This document shows, piece after piece, positions 26,979-36,014 of a DNA stretch of 64,000 bases. The translations under genes and the position numbers were made by a program. Numbering within the stretch: position 1 is the stretch's first letter; every line of letters begins with the position of its first letter. Source of the DNA: Cypionkella psychrotolerans (GTDB taxonomy: Bacteria; Pseudomonadota; Alphaproteobacteria; Rhodobacterales; Rhodobacteraceae); NCBI RefSeq assembly GCF_001294535.1, contig NZ_LGIC01000086.1:62001-126000 (forward strand), written 5' to 3'. The notes below the pieces were generated by a model that was not told the DNA's origin, made no database searches, and worked only from the letters and a program-made list of their open reading frames with translations.

Positions 26979-28289
26979 TTACTTGATGTAACCGGCTTTG
27001 GTCATTTCCGTCGTGGTCAACTCTTGAGCCGCAGCCAAGGCGTCAGCCGCCGTGGTGGTGCCTGCAAGCGCTGCCGAGAACTGCTGGCCGACTTCGGTCG
27101 CAATGCCCGCAAACTCCGGGATAGCGACGAATTGCACGCCAACATAAGGCACCGGATCGACGGTCGGATGGGTCGGGTCAGCCGAGTTGATGCTGTCCAA
27201 CGTCATCTTGGCGAATGGCACCTTTTGGTATTCCGCATTCGCATAAAGCGAGGTGCGGGTTCCCGGAGGCACGTTGGCCCAGCCTTCTTTCGAGGCTACC
27301 AGTTCGGTGTATTCCTTCGAGGTCGCCCAAGCCACAAAGGCCTTGGCGGCATCGACTTTCGCCGAACCAGCCGGAATGGCCAAAGACCAAGCCCACAGCC
27401 AGTTGCCGCGCTTGCCCAGACCATTATCAGGTGCCAAAGCGAAGCCCATTTTGTCCGCAACGGTGCTGTCTTTACCGGTTACAAACGATGCCGCAACGGT
27501 GGCGTCGATCCACATGCCGCAATGACCTTGCTGGGTCAGCGCGAGGTTTTCGTTAAAGCCGTTGTTGGATGCACCGGGCGGGCCGTAATCGTTCATCAGG
27601 TGCAGATAGAAGGCCAAGGTATCAGCCCAAGGCTTTTGGTCGAACTGCGGCTTCCAATCCATATCGAACCACTTGGCGCCGAACGAATTCGACATTGCAG
27701 TCAGGAAAGCCATGTTCTCACCCCAGCCGGCTTTGCCACGCAGACAAATGCCATACTGCTCTTTCGACTTGTCGGTCATCGCTGCGGCCGCTTTGTCGAT
27801 ATCAGCCCAAGTTGGCGCATCCGGCATAGTCAGGCCAGCGGCTTCCATCAGGTCTTTGCGATACATCACCATCGAAGATTCGCCGTAGAACGGTGCGGCG
27901 TAAAGCTCGCCATCCACCGTCAGACCGCCAGCGATTGCGGGCAGCAGGTCGGCTTTGTCCCAAGCTTCCGGCAGATCGTTCAAGCTGACCAGCCAGCCCG
28001 ATTTGCCCCAGATCGGAACTTCATAGGTGCCGATGGTCAACACGTCGAACTGACCGCCTTTGGTGGCGATGTCGGTGGTGACTTTCTGGCGCAGGACGTT
28101 TTCTTCCAGCGTGACCCACTCGACTTTGATGTCGGGGTTCTTGGCGTAGAAATCGTCCATCAGCCCTTGCATACGGATCATGTCGCCGTTGTTCACGGTG
28201 GCGACAGTGATCGTGGTTTCGGCCGATGCAAGACCCGCAAGGGTAAGCAGAGCCGTCGCGCCAAGCAGCGCGCGAAGCGTCATGTTCAT
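26979..28289 (-). CDS. smoE: Polyol ABC transporter substrate-binding protein SmoE
   Basis: 436 residues with a Sec signal peptide (about 1-23, ending GLASA). The mature part is a family 1 extracellular solute-binding protein: TITVATVNNGDMIRMQGLMDDFY, then MVMYRKDLMEAAGL and the C-terminal lobe with LWAWSLAIPAGS. It delivers mannitol, sorbitol or galactitol to SmoFGK. First gene of the polyol operon, behind a perfect dyad that is the probable SmoC site. Confidence 0.95.
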   Translation of the reverse strand: MNMTLRALLGATALLTLAGLASAETTITVATVNNGDMIRMQGLMDDFYAKNPDIKVEWVTLEENVLRQKVTTDIATKGGQFDVLTIGTYEVPIWGKSGWLVSLNDLPEAWDKADLLPAIAGGLTVDGELYAAPFYGESSMVMYRKDLMEAAGLTMPDAPTWADIDKAAAAMTDKSKEQYGICLRGKAGWGENMAFLTAMSNSFGAKWFDMDWKPQFDQKPWADTLAFYLHLMNDYGPPGASNNGFNENLALTQQGHCGMWIDATVAASFVTGKDSTVADKMGFALAPDNGLGKRGNWLWAWSLAIPAGSAKVDAAKAFVAWATSKEYTELVASKEGWANVPPGTRTSLYANAEYQKVPFAKMTLDSINSADPTHPTVDPVPYVGVQFVAIPEFAGIATEVGQQFSAALAGTTTAADALAAAQELTTTEMTKAGYIK

Positions 28290-28312
28290 TGGTATCCTCC
28301 CAGATCAGCGAT

Positions 28313-28345
28313 TGAGCATTTCATCGCTTACTGAGTAAATGCTCA
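28313..28345. promoter_or_regulatory. Dyad operator before smoE (probable SmoC site)
   Basis: TGAGCATTT (28313-28321) and AAATGCTCA (28337-28345) form a perfect 9-bp inverted repeat with a 15-bp spacer, 24 bp upstream of smoE. The regulator gene ends 50 bp further upstream, so SmoC is the natural candidate to bind it. Confidence 0.7.
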
Positions 28346-28394
28346 CAGAAAGGTGTAATCCGTCAAGCCCCATTTTCCGCCGCATCTGCAAAGA

Positions 28395-29351
28395 TTATAG
28401 GCGGTTTAGCAACGCCCGCGCGGTCGGCTCATCTGTAACCAAGCCGTTGATAATGCGGGACTTCAATGCTCCCGCAATCGCCGGAACCTTCGATGCACCC
28501 GCAGCAATTCCGATGGATGGCCTATCCAACCCAGGCGCGACTCGAACTCCACCTGTGCGTGTATTGGTGCCGACATCAAGGTAAACACCCTTTGAGTCGA
28601 ACACCCAACCGGCGACTTCCCCCACCGCCCCCGCCGCCTGCATCTCGTCCAGCTCGGCGCGCGTGACGAATCCATCCTTGAGCAGCGGCGCGTCATTGCT
28701 CATCTGGCCGACGCCGACAAAAACCACATCCGCCGCTTGCGCCAGATCGACCACCTTTTTCACCGGACCCAAAGCATGAAACGCCGCGTTTTCCTGCGGC
28801 GTCGGGCTGATAACCGGCACCAGCATTGGGTAGTGCGGCGCGCGCACCTTGTCCGAAATCCGCATCACCACGTCGAAGAACGACGCCGATCCATCCGGCG
28901 CGATATTGCCGATCAGCGACACCAGACGGTGCTGGTCGGCATCCATCGGCGAGACCGCATCGACCATGCCGCGCATCGCCCGCCCGGTGCCCAGACCGAT
29001 CACCGAGGGCGCTGCCATCCGCAAAAATCGCTCCAACTCCGCCGCCGCCGCTGGCCCGATCGCCCGCACCCCGTCGGCCCCCGGCCCAAGACTGGGCGCC
29101 ACCCGGCAGCGCAGCAGACCGAAGCGCCGGGTCAGCTCGGCCTCCAGATCCAAGCACGCCCCAATCGGATGGTTCAGCCGTACATTGATCAAGCCTTCGG
29201 CCATCGCCCGGCTGACCAGACGTTGCGCGCGCTGGCGCGAAACCCCCAACTCGGTCGCGATCTGGTCCTGCGTCAACCCGCCGACATAATACAGCCAGCC
29301 CGCGCGGGCAGCTTCATCGTTCAGCGTCGGTTCTGGTTCGGTCCGGCTCAT
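28395..29351 (-). CDS. smoC: SorC-family sugar-binding regulator SmoC
   Basis: 318 residues. An N-terminal helix-turn-helix (YYVGGLTQDQIATELGVSRQRAQRL, about 20-45) is followed by a SorC/DeoR-C sugar-phosphate-like effector domain with LGTGRAMRGMVDAV and VYLDVGTNTRTGG. It lies directly before smoE on the same strand, as expected for the regulator of the polyol operon. Its start overlaps the HAD gene stop by 4 bp, so it is made from the upstream operon rather than from its target promoter. Confidence 0.92.
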   Translation of the reverse strand: MSRTEPEPTLNDEAARAGWLYYVGGLTQDQIATELGVSRQRAQRLVSRAMAEGLINVRLNHPIGACLDLEAELTRRFGLLRCRVAPSLGPGADGVRAIGPAAAAELERFLRMAAPSVIGLGTGRAMRGMVDAVSPMDADQHRLVSLIGNIAPDGSASFFDVVMRISDKVRAPHYPMLVPVISPTPQENAAFHALGPVKKVVDLAQAADVVFVGVGQMSNDAPLLKDGFVTRAELDEMQAAGAVGEVAGWVFDSKGVYLDVGTNTRTGGVRVAPGLDRPSIGIAAGASKVPAIAGALKSRIINGLVTDEPTARALLNRL

Positions 29352-30016
29352 GTTCGCCCCTTCAATTCCGGCGCAATGTCGTAGAACGCGGCGAAGGATG
29401 CAAACCTGTTGTGTGGGCGCGCATCCTCAGGCTCGTCCAAGGCGCGATCCTTCAGATGACTGCCCCCCGTAAACCGCCACACCACCATACCCGCCGCCAG
29501 CCCTGCGCGAATACCCGTCAAACTGTCCTCAATCACCAAACAGCGCGCCGGGTCCGCCGCCATCGCGCGCGCCGCATAAAGGAACAAATCCGGCGCAGGT
29601 TTGCCCCGCGCCACCAGCGTCGAGGTGAACAGCTTTGGCCCCGCCAAATGCCCCAACCCCACCATGTTCAACGACCGCGCCGCCCGCATCGGGCTGGACG
29701 AGGTCGCGATGCAATAGGGTACGCCCATCTCCGCAATCACCTCCGCCACCCCCGGCATGACCTTCAGATCCCGCTCAAACCGCTCTAACAGGCGCGCGCG
29801 ATACTCTTCCTCGAAGTCCGGCGGCAGCGTCAGATTGAACTGCTCGCGGATGGTGTTCATCACAGTCGGATAACTGCGCCCCAGAAAATGCCGCGCCACG
29901 TAGGCCAGATCAATCTGCACGCCGCGTTCGGCCAGCGCGTCGATCAGCATCTGCGCCGAGATGATCTCGCTATCAATCAGCACCCCGTCGCAGTCAAAGA
30001 TCACCAGATCAAACAT
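29348..30016 (-). CDS. HAD family hydrolase of the polyol locus
   Basis: 222 residues, beta-phosphoglucomutase/phosphatase-like. Motif I FDCDGVLIDSE (about 8-18), cap domain, motif II CIATSSSPMRA, Lys in GKPAPDLFLYAA, and motif IV VIEDSLTGIRAG. Related HAD genes sit beside smo operons in Rhodobacter. A sugar-phosphate phosphatase or mutase role is likely but the substrate is not known. It overlaps both the peptidase upstream (1 bp) and smoC downstream (4 bp). Confidence 0.88.
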   Translation of the reverse strand: MFDLVIFDCDGVLIDSEIISAQMLIDALAERGVQIDLAYVARHFLGRSYPTVMNTIREQFNLTLPPDFEEEYRARLLERFERDLKVMPGVAEVIAEMGVPYCIATSSSPMRAARSLNMVGLGHLAGPKLFTSTLVARGKPAPDLFLYAARAMAADPARCLVIEDSLTGIRAGLAAGMVVWRFTGGSHLKDRALDEPEDARPHNRFASFAAFYDIAPELKGRT

Positions 30017-31089
30017 CAGAACAGCGCAGCCAATCTTGTTGTGTCGATACCCGGCACAATGTGGCCCTTGGGCTTAAACGTCGCCACATCCTCGCCCGCG
30101 ACAATGGCATTGACCACCGCCTCCTCCACCGCTTGCACCGCCGCCATATACAGCGGATCAATCGCCTCGCCGTTCACTTCCATCTTGCTCAGCACCGTCC
30201 CCGCCCGCTGCGGCATCGGCCCCGGATTGGCCACCGACAAGGCAAGAAAAATATCGCCCGAAGAATTGCCGCCCGGCGTACCACCGCGCCCGATCCCCAA
30301 AGCCGCGCGCTTCGCCACTTGCCGCAGCGACAGCCCTGATAGTGGCGCATCGGTGATAAGCACCACGATGATCGAGCCCATTTCCTTCTGCGGCAAGCCC
30401 CGGTCAAACACCCCTTCCGGTATCAACTGGCCCACCATCCGCCCCAACACCTGAAAATCCGACCTGCGCCCGTGATTGGCCTGCACCAGACAGCCCATCG
30501 TGTAGCCCTGCCCGCCAATCTCAACCACGCGTGAGGCTGTCCCCGTCCCCGCCTTGAACTGATAGGCAATCATGCCATTGCCACCGCCTACCGAGCCTTC
30601 GTGCACAGCGCCGCCCTTCGCCGCCCACAGCGCCGCCACCGCATGATCAGGCGTGACACGCAGCGCATTGATATCGTTCAACACCCCGTCATAAGTCTCG
30701 GCCACCACGGGCATCGCCCAGCCGTGATCCTGCGCAAAAAACTCCGCATAATGCTCAATCATCCACTGCGTCACCCCATGATGCACCGCCCCCACGCCAT
30801 GGGTGTTGGTGATACAGACCGGGCCAATCATATACCCCGCATCGTCAATCCAATGCGTGCCAGTCATCTCACCATTGCCATTCAGCGCATAATGCCCGGC
30901 CCAAATCGGCACTGGCACGCCCTTGTCGGCGCGGGGACGAATGGCCGTCACCCCCGTCCGCATGTTCAGCGCCGGGTCGGTCAGAGTGGTAAACCCCACC
31001 GTCACCCCCGCAACATCGGTGATCGCATTCAGCGGGCCAGTGGTGCCCGCAAACGGCAGGCCAAGAGCGCGGGCGCGGGGTTTTTGCAT
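30016..31089 (-). CDS. P1 family peptidase (DmpA/L-aminopeptidase type)
   Basis: 357 residues of the DmpA family, which are N-terminal nucleophile enzymes that cut themselves before a serine. The cleavage region GRGGTPGGNSSGDIFLA is intact with Asn275-Ser276, as are TGVTAIRP and the substrate-side GGGNGMIAYQFKAG. It should release N-terminal residues from peptides, amides or esters. Cotranscribed with the serine hydrolase 9 bp upstream and with HAD and smoC downstream. Confidence 0.92.
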   Translation of the reverse strand: MQKPRARALGLPFAGTTGPLNAITDVAGVTVGFTTLTDPALNMRTGVTAIRPRADKGVPVPIWAGHYALNGNGEMTGTHWIDDAGYMIGPVCITNTHGVGAVHHGVTQWMIEHYAEFFAQDHGWAMPVVAETYDGVLNDINALRVTPDHAVAALWAAKGGAVHEGSVGGGNGMIAYQFKAGTGTASRVVEIGGQGYTMGCLVQANHGRRSDFQVLGRMVGQLIPEGVFDRGLPQKEMGSIIVVLITDAPLSGLSLRQVAKRAALGIGRGGTPGGNSSGDIFLALSVANPGPMPQRAGTVLSKMEVNGEAIDPLYMAAVQAVEEAVVNAIVAGEDVATFKPKGHIVPGIDTTRLAALF

Positions 31090-31098
31090 GGCAACCTC

Positions 31099-32214
31099 TC
31101 AGTTCAGCCCATCAAGCACGCGGTAAACACATTCGACAAGCACCTTGCGGCGCGGATCAATCTCATCATCAAAGCCCAGCATGTGGTTGGTAGTGTAACC
31201 CATGCCAAACCCCGCCGCCGGATCAGCAAAACCAAAGCAGCCGCCCCAGCCCGAATGGCCAAAACTCCCCGACCGTGCGCCCTGCTGCATCAGCCCAAAG
31301 CCCGCGCCATAGGCCACTTCGCCACCATGCGCCGCATCCACACCCTGAAACCGCACCTGTGTTGCCTCCGCCAAACCCTGCGCCGACAGCAACTTGGACG
31401 CGCCCGACACCAAATCCCCATAGATCAGCGCCAAAGCCTTCGCCGTCGCCTGCCCATTCGCCCCCGGAATCTCCGCCGCCCGCCAAGCCCGCGTGTTCGG
31501 CTCGGTCGGGCGGATCGTCGGATTGATCCATGCGTTCGGATGCGCACTGGCCAGCACCTCCGCGATGCCATCCGTCACCCCCGGCCCTTCGATCACCTCC
31601 GCCACCCGAGCCTCCTCCGCCTCGGGCAACCCAACAAACATATCCGCCCCCAATGGCCCCGCAATCTGCGACGCCAAAAACGCCCCAAACCCCTGCCCCG
31701 AAACCCGCCGCAAAGGCTCCGCCACCAGCACCCCCAACGAGATCGCATGATACACCGACCGACTGCGCGGCGACCACAGCGGTGGCATCGCCGCCAGAGC
31801 CTCTGCATAAGGCTCGCCCGCATACAGCCCCGCCAGATCCATCGGCACCGAAAGCCCGTCCAAGCCGCCCTGATGCGACAACGCCTCGCCCACGGTAATA
31901 TCGCCCTTGCCGCCCGCCGCAAATTCCGGCCAGTGCCGCGCCATCGGATCGTCATAGGACACCAAGCCACGATCCACCAACATCGCCATCGCGACCGCCG
32001 CAATGCCCTTGGTGCAAGACCACACATTCACCAACGTATCCTGCTGCCAATCCCGCGTGCCTGCCGCATCGGCCGACCCACCCCACAACTCGGCCACCAC
32101 CTCGCCCCGATGCACCACCGCGACCGAGCCGCCATGCTGACCCAGCGCAAAACAATCCTCAAACGCCGCGCGCAACGGCGCAAATTCTGCTGTGGTAAAT
32201 CCGTGAACCGTCAT
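31099..32214 (-). CDS. Serine hydrolase (class C beta-lactamase/EstB family)
   Basis: 371 residues. The SxxK motif is SCTK (Ser66-Lys69) in NVWSCTKGIAAVAMAML, the tyrosine motif is YHAISLG, and SFGHSGWGGCFGF near the C terminus takes the place of KTG. No signal peptide is seen, so it is a cytoplasmic esterase or amidase rather than a beta-lactamase. The start at 32214 is set by GAGGGG 7 nt upstream; a longer frame to 32280 exists. First gene of the operon leading to smoC. Confidence 0.88.
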   Translation of the reverse strand: MTVHGFTTAEFAPLRAAFEDCFALGQHGGSVAVVHRGEVVAELWGGSADAAGTRDWQQDTLVNVWSCTKGIAAVAMAMLVDRGLVSYDDPMARHWPEFAAGGKGDITVGEALSHQGGLDGLSVPMDLAGLYAGEPYAEALAAMPPLWSPRSRSVYHAISLGVLVAEPLRRVSGQGFGAFLASQIAGPLGADMFVGLPEAEEARVAEVIEGPGVTDGIAEVLASAHPNAWINPTIRPTEPNTRAWRAAEIPGANGQATAKALALIYGDLVSGASKLLSAQGLAEATQVRFQGVDAAHGGEVAYGAGFGLMQQGARSGSFGHSGWGGCFGFADPAAGFGMGYTTNHMLGFDDEIDPRRKVLVECVYRVLDGLN

Positions 32215-32280
32215 CGCCATCCCCTCTGCCCATTTTCCCGCAGCATAGGCAGACCGCAGCCGCCGTCCACCCCGCCCCAC

Positions 32281-32620
32281 GGCACCAAATGTCGGTTTCC
32301 TTCAGCTTTGCGTCGGAGATCGCCGCCGATTCCACAAAACCCTGCCCATTTTCTGCGCCGCAGCATCGCGTGACGCCCATAAATCAGGCATCTGCCCAGC
32401 CGATCCGCTTTTGTAGGCGGCTTCCCGCGCAAGACCGTTGCCGCATAAGCCCCCCCGGCCTTTGCTGCAAAAGCTTGGGTCTGCTCAAGCAAAGGGTGTG
32501 CGGCAGCGATTGGTTTTGGACGGCCTCGCCACCGCACGTTTGCAACAAACGCTGCCCTCTTAGTATGGACGTTCTTCCCTTGAATGGAAGCGCCAGAGCG
32601 GGCCCAACAGGGGACATAAT
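32281..32620. other. Divergent intergenic region before urtA
   Basis: About 340 bp between the divergent serine hydrolase operon and urtA. It should hold both promoters. I find no convincing sigma-54 pair or NtrC dyad, and no gene. Confidence 0.5.
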
Positions 32621-33907
32621 ATGAAACTCACCAGACGCGCGCTATTAGCTTCCGGCATTGCCTCGCTTGCCCTGCCGCGCATTGCCTTCGCTGCCGGCGA
32701 AACCATCAAGATCGGCGTGCTGCATTCGCTGTCGGGCACGATGGCGATTTCGGAAACCACCCTCAAAGACACCATGCTGATGCTGATCGAGGCGCAGAAC
32801 GCCAAGGGCGGCCTTTTGGGCAAACAACTCGAAGCCGTCGTGGTCGATCCCGCCTCCGACTGGCCGCTGTTTGCAGAAAAAGCCCGCGAATTGCTGACCG
32901 TGTCGAAAGTCGATGTGATGTTCGGCTGCTGGACTTCCGTGTCGCGCAAATCCGTGCTGCCAGTGATCGAAGAACTCAACGGCCTGCTGTTCTACCCGGT
33001 GCAGTATGAGGGCGAGGAATCCTCGAAAAACGTGTTCTACACAGGGGCCGCGCCGAACCAGCAAGCGATCCCGGCGGTGGATTACTACCTTGAAGAGCTC
33101 GGCGTCAAAAAATTCGCCCTGCTTGGCACCGACTACGTCTACCCGCGCACCACCAACAACATTCTTGAGGCTTACCTGATCTCGAAAGGCATCGCCAAAG
33201 AGGATATCTTCGTCAACTACACCCCGTTCGGCCATTCCGATTGGTCGAAAATCGTCGGTGACGTGGTGGCTTTGGGTGCCGATGGCAAAAAAGTCGGCGT
33301 GATTTCCACCATCAACGGCGACGCCAACATCGGCTTCTACAAAGAACTCGCCGCCGCTGGTGTGACCGCCGACAAACTCCCGGTCTGCGCCTTTTCGGTC
33401 GGCGAAGAAGAACTCGCGGGCCTGGATACTTCCAACCTCGTCGGCCACCTCGCCGCGTGGAACTACTTCATGTCCGCCGATACCCCGGAAAACAAAGCCT
33501 TTATCGAGCAGTGGCACGCCTATATCAAAGACGACAAACGCCCGACCAATGACCCGATGGAAGCCCACTATATCGGCTTCAACATGTGGGTAAACGCGGT
33601 CACTGCCGCTGGCACCACCGACGTGGATGCCGTGTCCGATGCGATGATCGGTCAGAAATTCCCCAACCTGACCGGAACCGTGGCCGAGATGCTGCCGAAC
33701 CACCACCTGACCAAACCCGTGCTGATCGGCGAGATTCGCGCCGATGGCCAGTTCGACATTATCTCCCAAACCGAGCCAGTTCCGGGCGACGCATGGACCG
33801 ATTTCCTGCCGGAATCGGCGGTGCTGGAAGCCGATTGGAAAGACCTGAAATGCGGCATGTATAACAAAGAAACCAAAACCTGCGTGCAGTTGAAGTCGAA
33901 CTACTAA
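32621..33907 (+). CDS. urtA: Urea ABC transporter substrate-binding protein
   Basis: 428 residues. The N terminus has a twin-arginine leader (KLTRRALLASG, cleavage near AFA at 24), and the mature protein is the Leu/Ile/Val-type binding fold: IKIGVLHSLSGTMAISE, GCWTSVSRKSVLPVIEE, YYLEELGVKKFALLGTDYVYPRTTN and GQKFPNLTGTVAEMLPNHH. These match UrtA. First gene of urtABCDE; an AGGGGA site precedes the ATG. No urease gene is present in the window. Confidence 0.96.
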   Translation: MKLTRRALLASGIASLALPRIAFAAGETIKIGVLHSLSGTMAISETTLKDTMLMLIEAQNAKGGLLGKQLEAVVVDPASDWPLFAEKARELLTVSKVDVMFGCWTSVSRKSVLPVIEELNGLLFYPVQYEGEESSKNVFYTGAAPNQQAIPAVDYYLEELGVKKFALLGTDYVYPRTTNNILEAYLISKGIAKEDIFVNYTPFGHSDWSKIVGDVVALGADGKKVGVISTINGDANIGFYKELAAAGVTADKLPVCAFSVGEEELAGLDTSNLVGHLAAWNYFMSADTPENKAFIEQWHAYIKDDKRPTNDPMEAHYIGFNMWVNAVTAAGTTDVDAVSDAMIGQKFPNLTGTVAEMLPNHHLTKPVLIGEIRADGQFDIISQTEPVPGDAWTDFLPESAVLEADWKDLKCGMYNKETKTCVQLKSNY

Positions 33908-33976
33908 GAAGCGCGGAGGGGCCACCCGGCCCCTCCCCTCCTCCCAGCGCCCCTGCTGCCCATAGACGGAATCCCC

Positions 33977-35908
33977 ATGCGCTTCCTGCTGGCCTGCCTT
34001 CTGGCACTCCTCTGCGCCGCCCCTCTGCGCGCCGAAACCGCCGCCGAAATCCTCTCCACCAATGCCGCCTTGGTCGAAAAAGCCTCGCGCCAGACCATCT
34101 CCCCAGTGATTGACGCTCTGGGGGCAAGCGGCGATCCCGCAGCCGCGCAAGTGCTGGAATCATGGGGCAATAAAGGCCTCGGTATCCGCAAATCCGACGG
34201 CATCTTCTTCCTGATCACCGCCAACGAAGGTGGCTACGCCCTGCGCGACCTTACCGGAGCCGCCGCCGGCCAAGCCGCCAAATCCGACATCACGGAACTC
34301 AAACCCAACGCAGGCGTGCGCGGCATGATCGCCACCGCCTTGGTGCAATTCACCCTGTCGGACCCCGACGCCACCAAACGCGCCGCCGCGTTGGACTCCA
34401 TCGCCAAAGACCCCAAACCCGAGGCCCTCGCCCCCCTCCGCGCCGCCATCCCCAACGAACCCGACGCCACCCTGAAGGCCCAAAAACAGCGCCTCGAACG
34501 CCTGCTCACCCTGCGCTTTGACCCCGATTCAGCCGCCCGCATCCAAGCCATCAACAGTTTCGGCGCAGACCTAGGGTTAGACCTACGCGGCGCTCTAAAC
34601 CCCCTCCTCGCCACTACAAAACTCGCCGCCGCAACACCCCCCACCGCCAACATCGCCCGCGAGTTAAAACCCGGCCGCGACCTGACAGAATCCGAGGCCT
34701 ACGACCTGCTGGTATCCGCCAACCTCGCCCCCGCCCGCCTCACCATCGCAGCCGCCCGCACCGCCCTGATCGCCAACCTCGCCAATGGCGCAGTCGGTGG
34801 CGTCCCCCTCGCGGATCTCAACACCCAAGCCGCCCGCGACCGCGCCTACACAGCCCTCGAAGCCGCAGGCACCGTCCCGCAAGCCGCCACCGATGACGAA
34901 GCCGCCGCCGCCCTGAAAGCCCATCATTTCTACGACATCTACACCGAACCCGACCCCGCCGTGACCACAGCAGCAAGTGCCGCGCTCAAATCCATCGGCC
35001 ACAAAGTCGCCGCCATGCAGGCCGCCGACCTTGCCCTTGATGGCCTCTCGCTCGCCTCGATATACTTCCTCGCCGCCATCGGCCTTGCGATCACCTTCGG
35101 CGTGATGGGCGTGATCAACATGGCCCACGGCGAGTTCATCACCATGGGCGCCTATACCGGCTATGTCGTGCAACTCTACGTCCCCAATTACACCGCCTCG
35201 ATCCTGATCGCCCTGCCGCTCGCCTTCGCCGTCACCTTCGCCGCAGGCGTCGCGATGGAGCGCTTAATCATCCGCCACCTCTACAAACGCCCCCTAGAAA
35301 CCCTTCTGGCAACCTTTGGCATCTCGATCGCCCTGCAACAAATCCTGAAAAACGTCTTCGGCACCCAAGCCCGGCCGCTGACCTCACCCGCATGGCTCGA
35401 CGGCGCGCTCAGCTTCAACGATGTGGTCTCAATCAGCTACATCCGCATCGCCATCTTCGTCCTCGCCTTGCTATTTCTCACCTTCTTCCTCTGGCTGATG
35501 AAACGCACCCGCCTTGGCCTTGAGGTCCGCGCCGTCACCCAAAACCCCACCATGGCCGCAAGCATGGGCATCAACCCCGACCGCATCAACATGCTGACCT
35601 TCGGCCTTGGTTCCGGCATCGCAGGCATCGCAGGCGTCGCCATCGGCCTCTTCGCCAAAGTCACCTCGGAACTCGGCACCGACTACATCGTGCAAAGCTT
35701 CATGACCGTCGTGGTCGGCGGCGTCGGCAATATCTGGGGTGCCCTCGCCGGGGCCACCATGATCGGCGGTCTGCAAAAACTTATCGAGTTCTTCAACCCC
35801 TCGAACACCCTCGCCGCCCAAACCTACATGATCCTGTTCATCATCCTGTTCATCCAATTCCGCCCCCGAGGCATCATCACCCTCAAAGGCCGCGCGGCAG
35901 GAGATTGA
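33977..35908 (+). CDS. urtB: Urea ABC transporter permease UrtB
   Basis: 643 residues. A signal peptide (1-19) leads into a roughly 330-residue periplasmic alpha-helical domain rich in Ala, with repeat-like helices around APLRAAIPNEPDATLK. The C-terminal LivH-type permease follows from about residue 350 (LDGLSLASIYFLAAIGLAITFGVMGVINMAHGEFI). The extra N-terminal domain is a known mark of UrtB versus LivH but is long here. It pairs with UrtC in the membrane. Confidence 0.95.
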   Translation: MRFLLACLLALLCAAPLRAETAAEILSTNAALVEKASRQTISPVIDALGASGDPAAAQVLESWGNKGLGIRKSDGIFFLITANEGGYALRDLTGAAAGQAAKSDITELKPNAGVRGMIATALVQFTLSDPDATKRAAALDSIAKDPKPEALAPLRAAIPNEPDATLKAQKQRLERLLTLRFDPDSAARIQAINSFGADLGLDLRGALNPLLATTKLAAATPPTANIARELKPGRDLTESEAYDLLVSANLAPARLTIAAARTALIANLANGAVGGVPLADLNTQAARDRAYTALEAAGTVPQAATDDEAAAALKAHHFYDIYTEPDPAVTTAASAALKSIGHKVAAMQAADLALDGLSLASIYFLAAIGLAITFGVMGVINMAHGEFITMGAYTGYVVQLYVPNYTASILIALPLAFAVTFAAGVAMERLIIRHLYKRPLETLLATFGISIALQQILKNVFGTQARPLTSPAWLDGALSFNDVVSISYIRIAIFVLALLFLTFFLWLMKRTRLGLEVRAVTQNPTMAASMGINPDRINMLTFGLGSGIAGIAGVAIGLFAKVTSELGTDYIVQSFMTVVVGGVGNIWGALAGATMIGGLQKLIEFFNPSNTLAAQTYMILFIILFIQFRPRGIITLKGRAAGD

Positions 35909-35928
35909 TCATGCAACATCCCTTCACC

Positions 35929-35980
35929 TCATCCTCTGTGCTCAAATATCCCGGGGGTCCGGGGGCTGGCCCCCGGCTTT
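35929..35980 (+). repeat. Dispersed intergenic repeat inside the urt operon
   Basis: The first 24 bases agree with the reverse complement of the element at 46702-46735 (TCATCCTCTGTGCTCAAATA then a run of C). The rest is a GC hairpin, CCGGGGG with CCCCCGG. It occupies the urtB-urtC gap. Confidence 0.75.
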
Positions 35981-36014
35981 GTCGGCAAATGCAGCCTGTG
36001 ACGAAGGAAATCCC

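Noticed and set aside
30601-32373. Open frame of 590 codons opposite the peptidase and serine hydrolase genes
   Set aside because: Arg/His/Pro-rich shadow; the other strand has complete catalytic motifs.
32281-32620. Sigma-54 promoter or NtrC site before urtA
   Set aside because: No GG-N10-GC pair with the surrounding TGGCAC/TTGC bases and no TGCAC-type dyad stands out.
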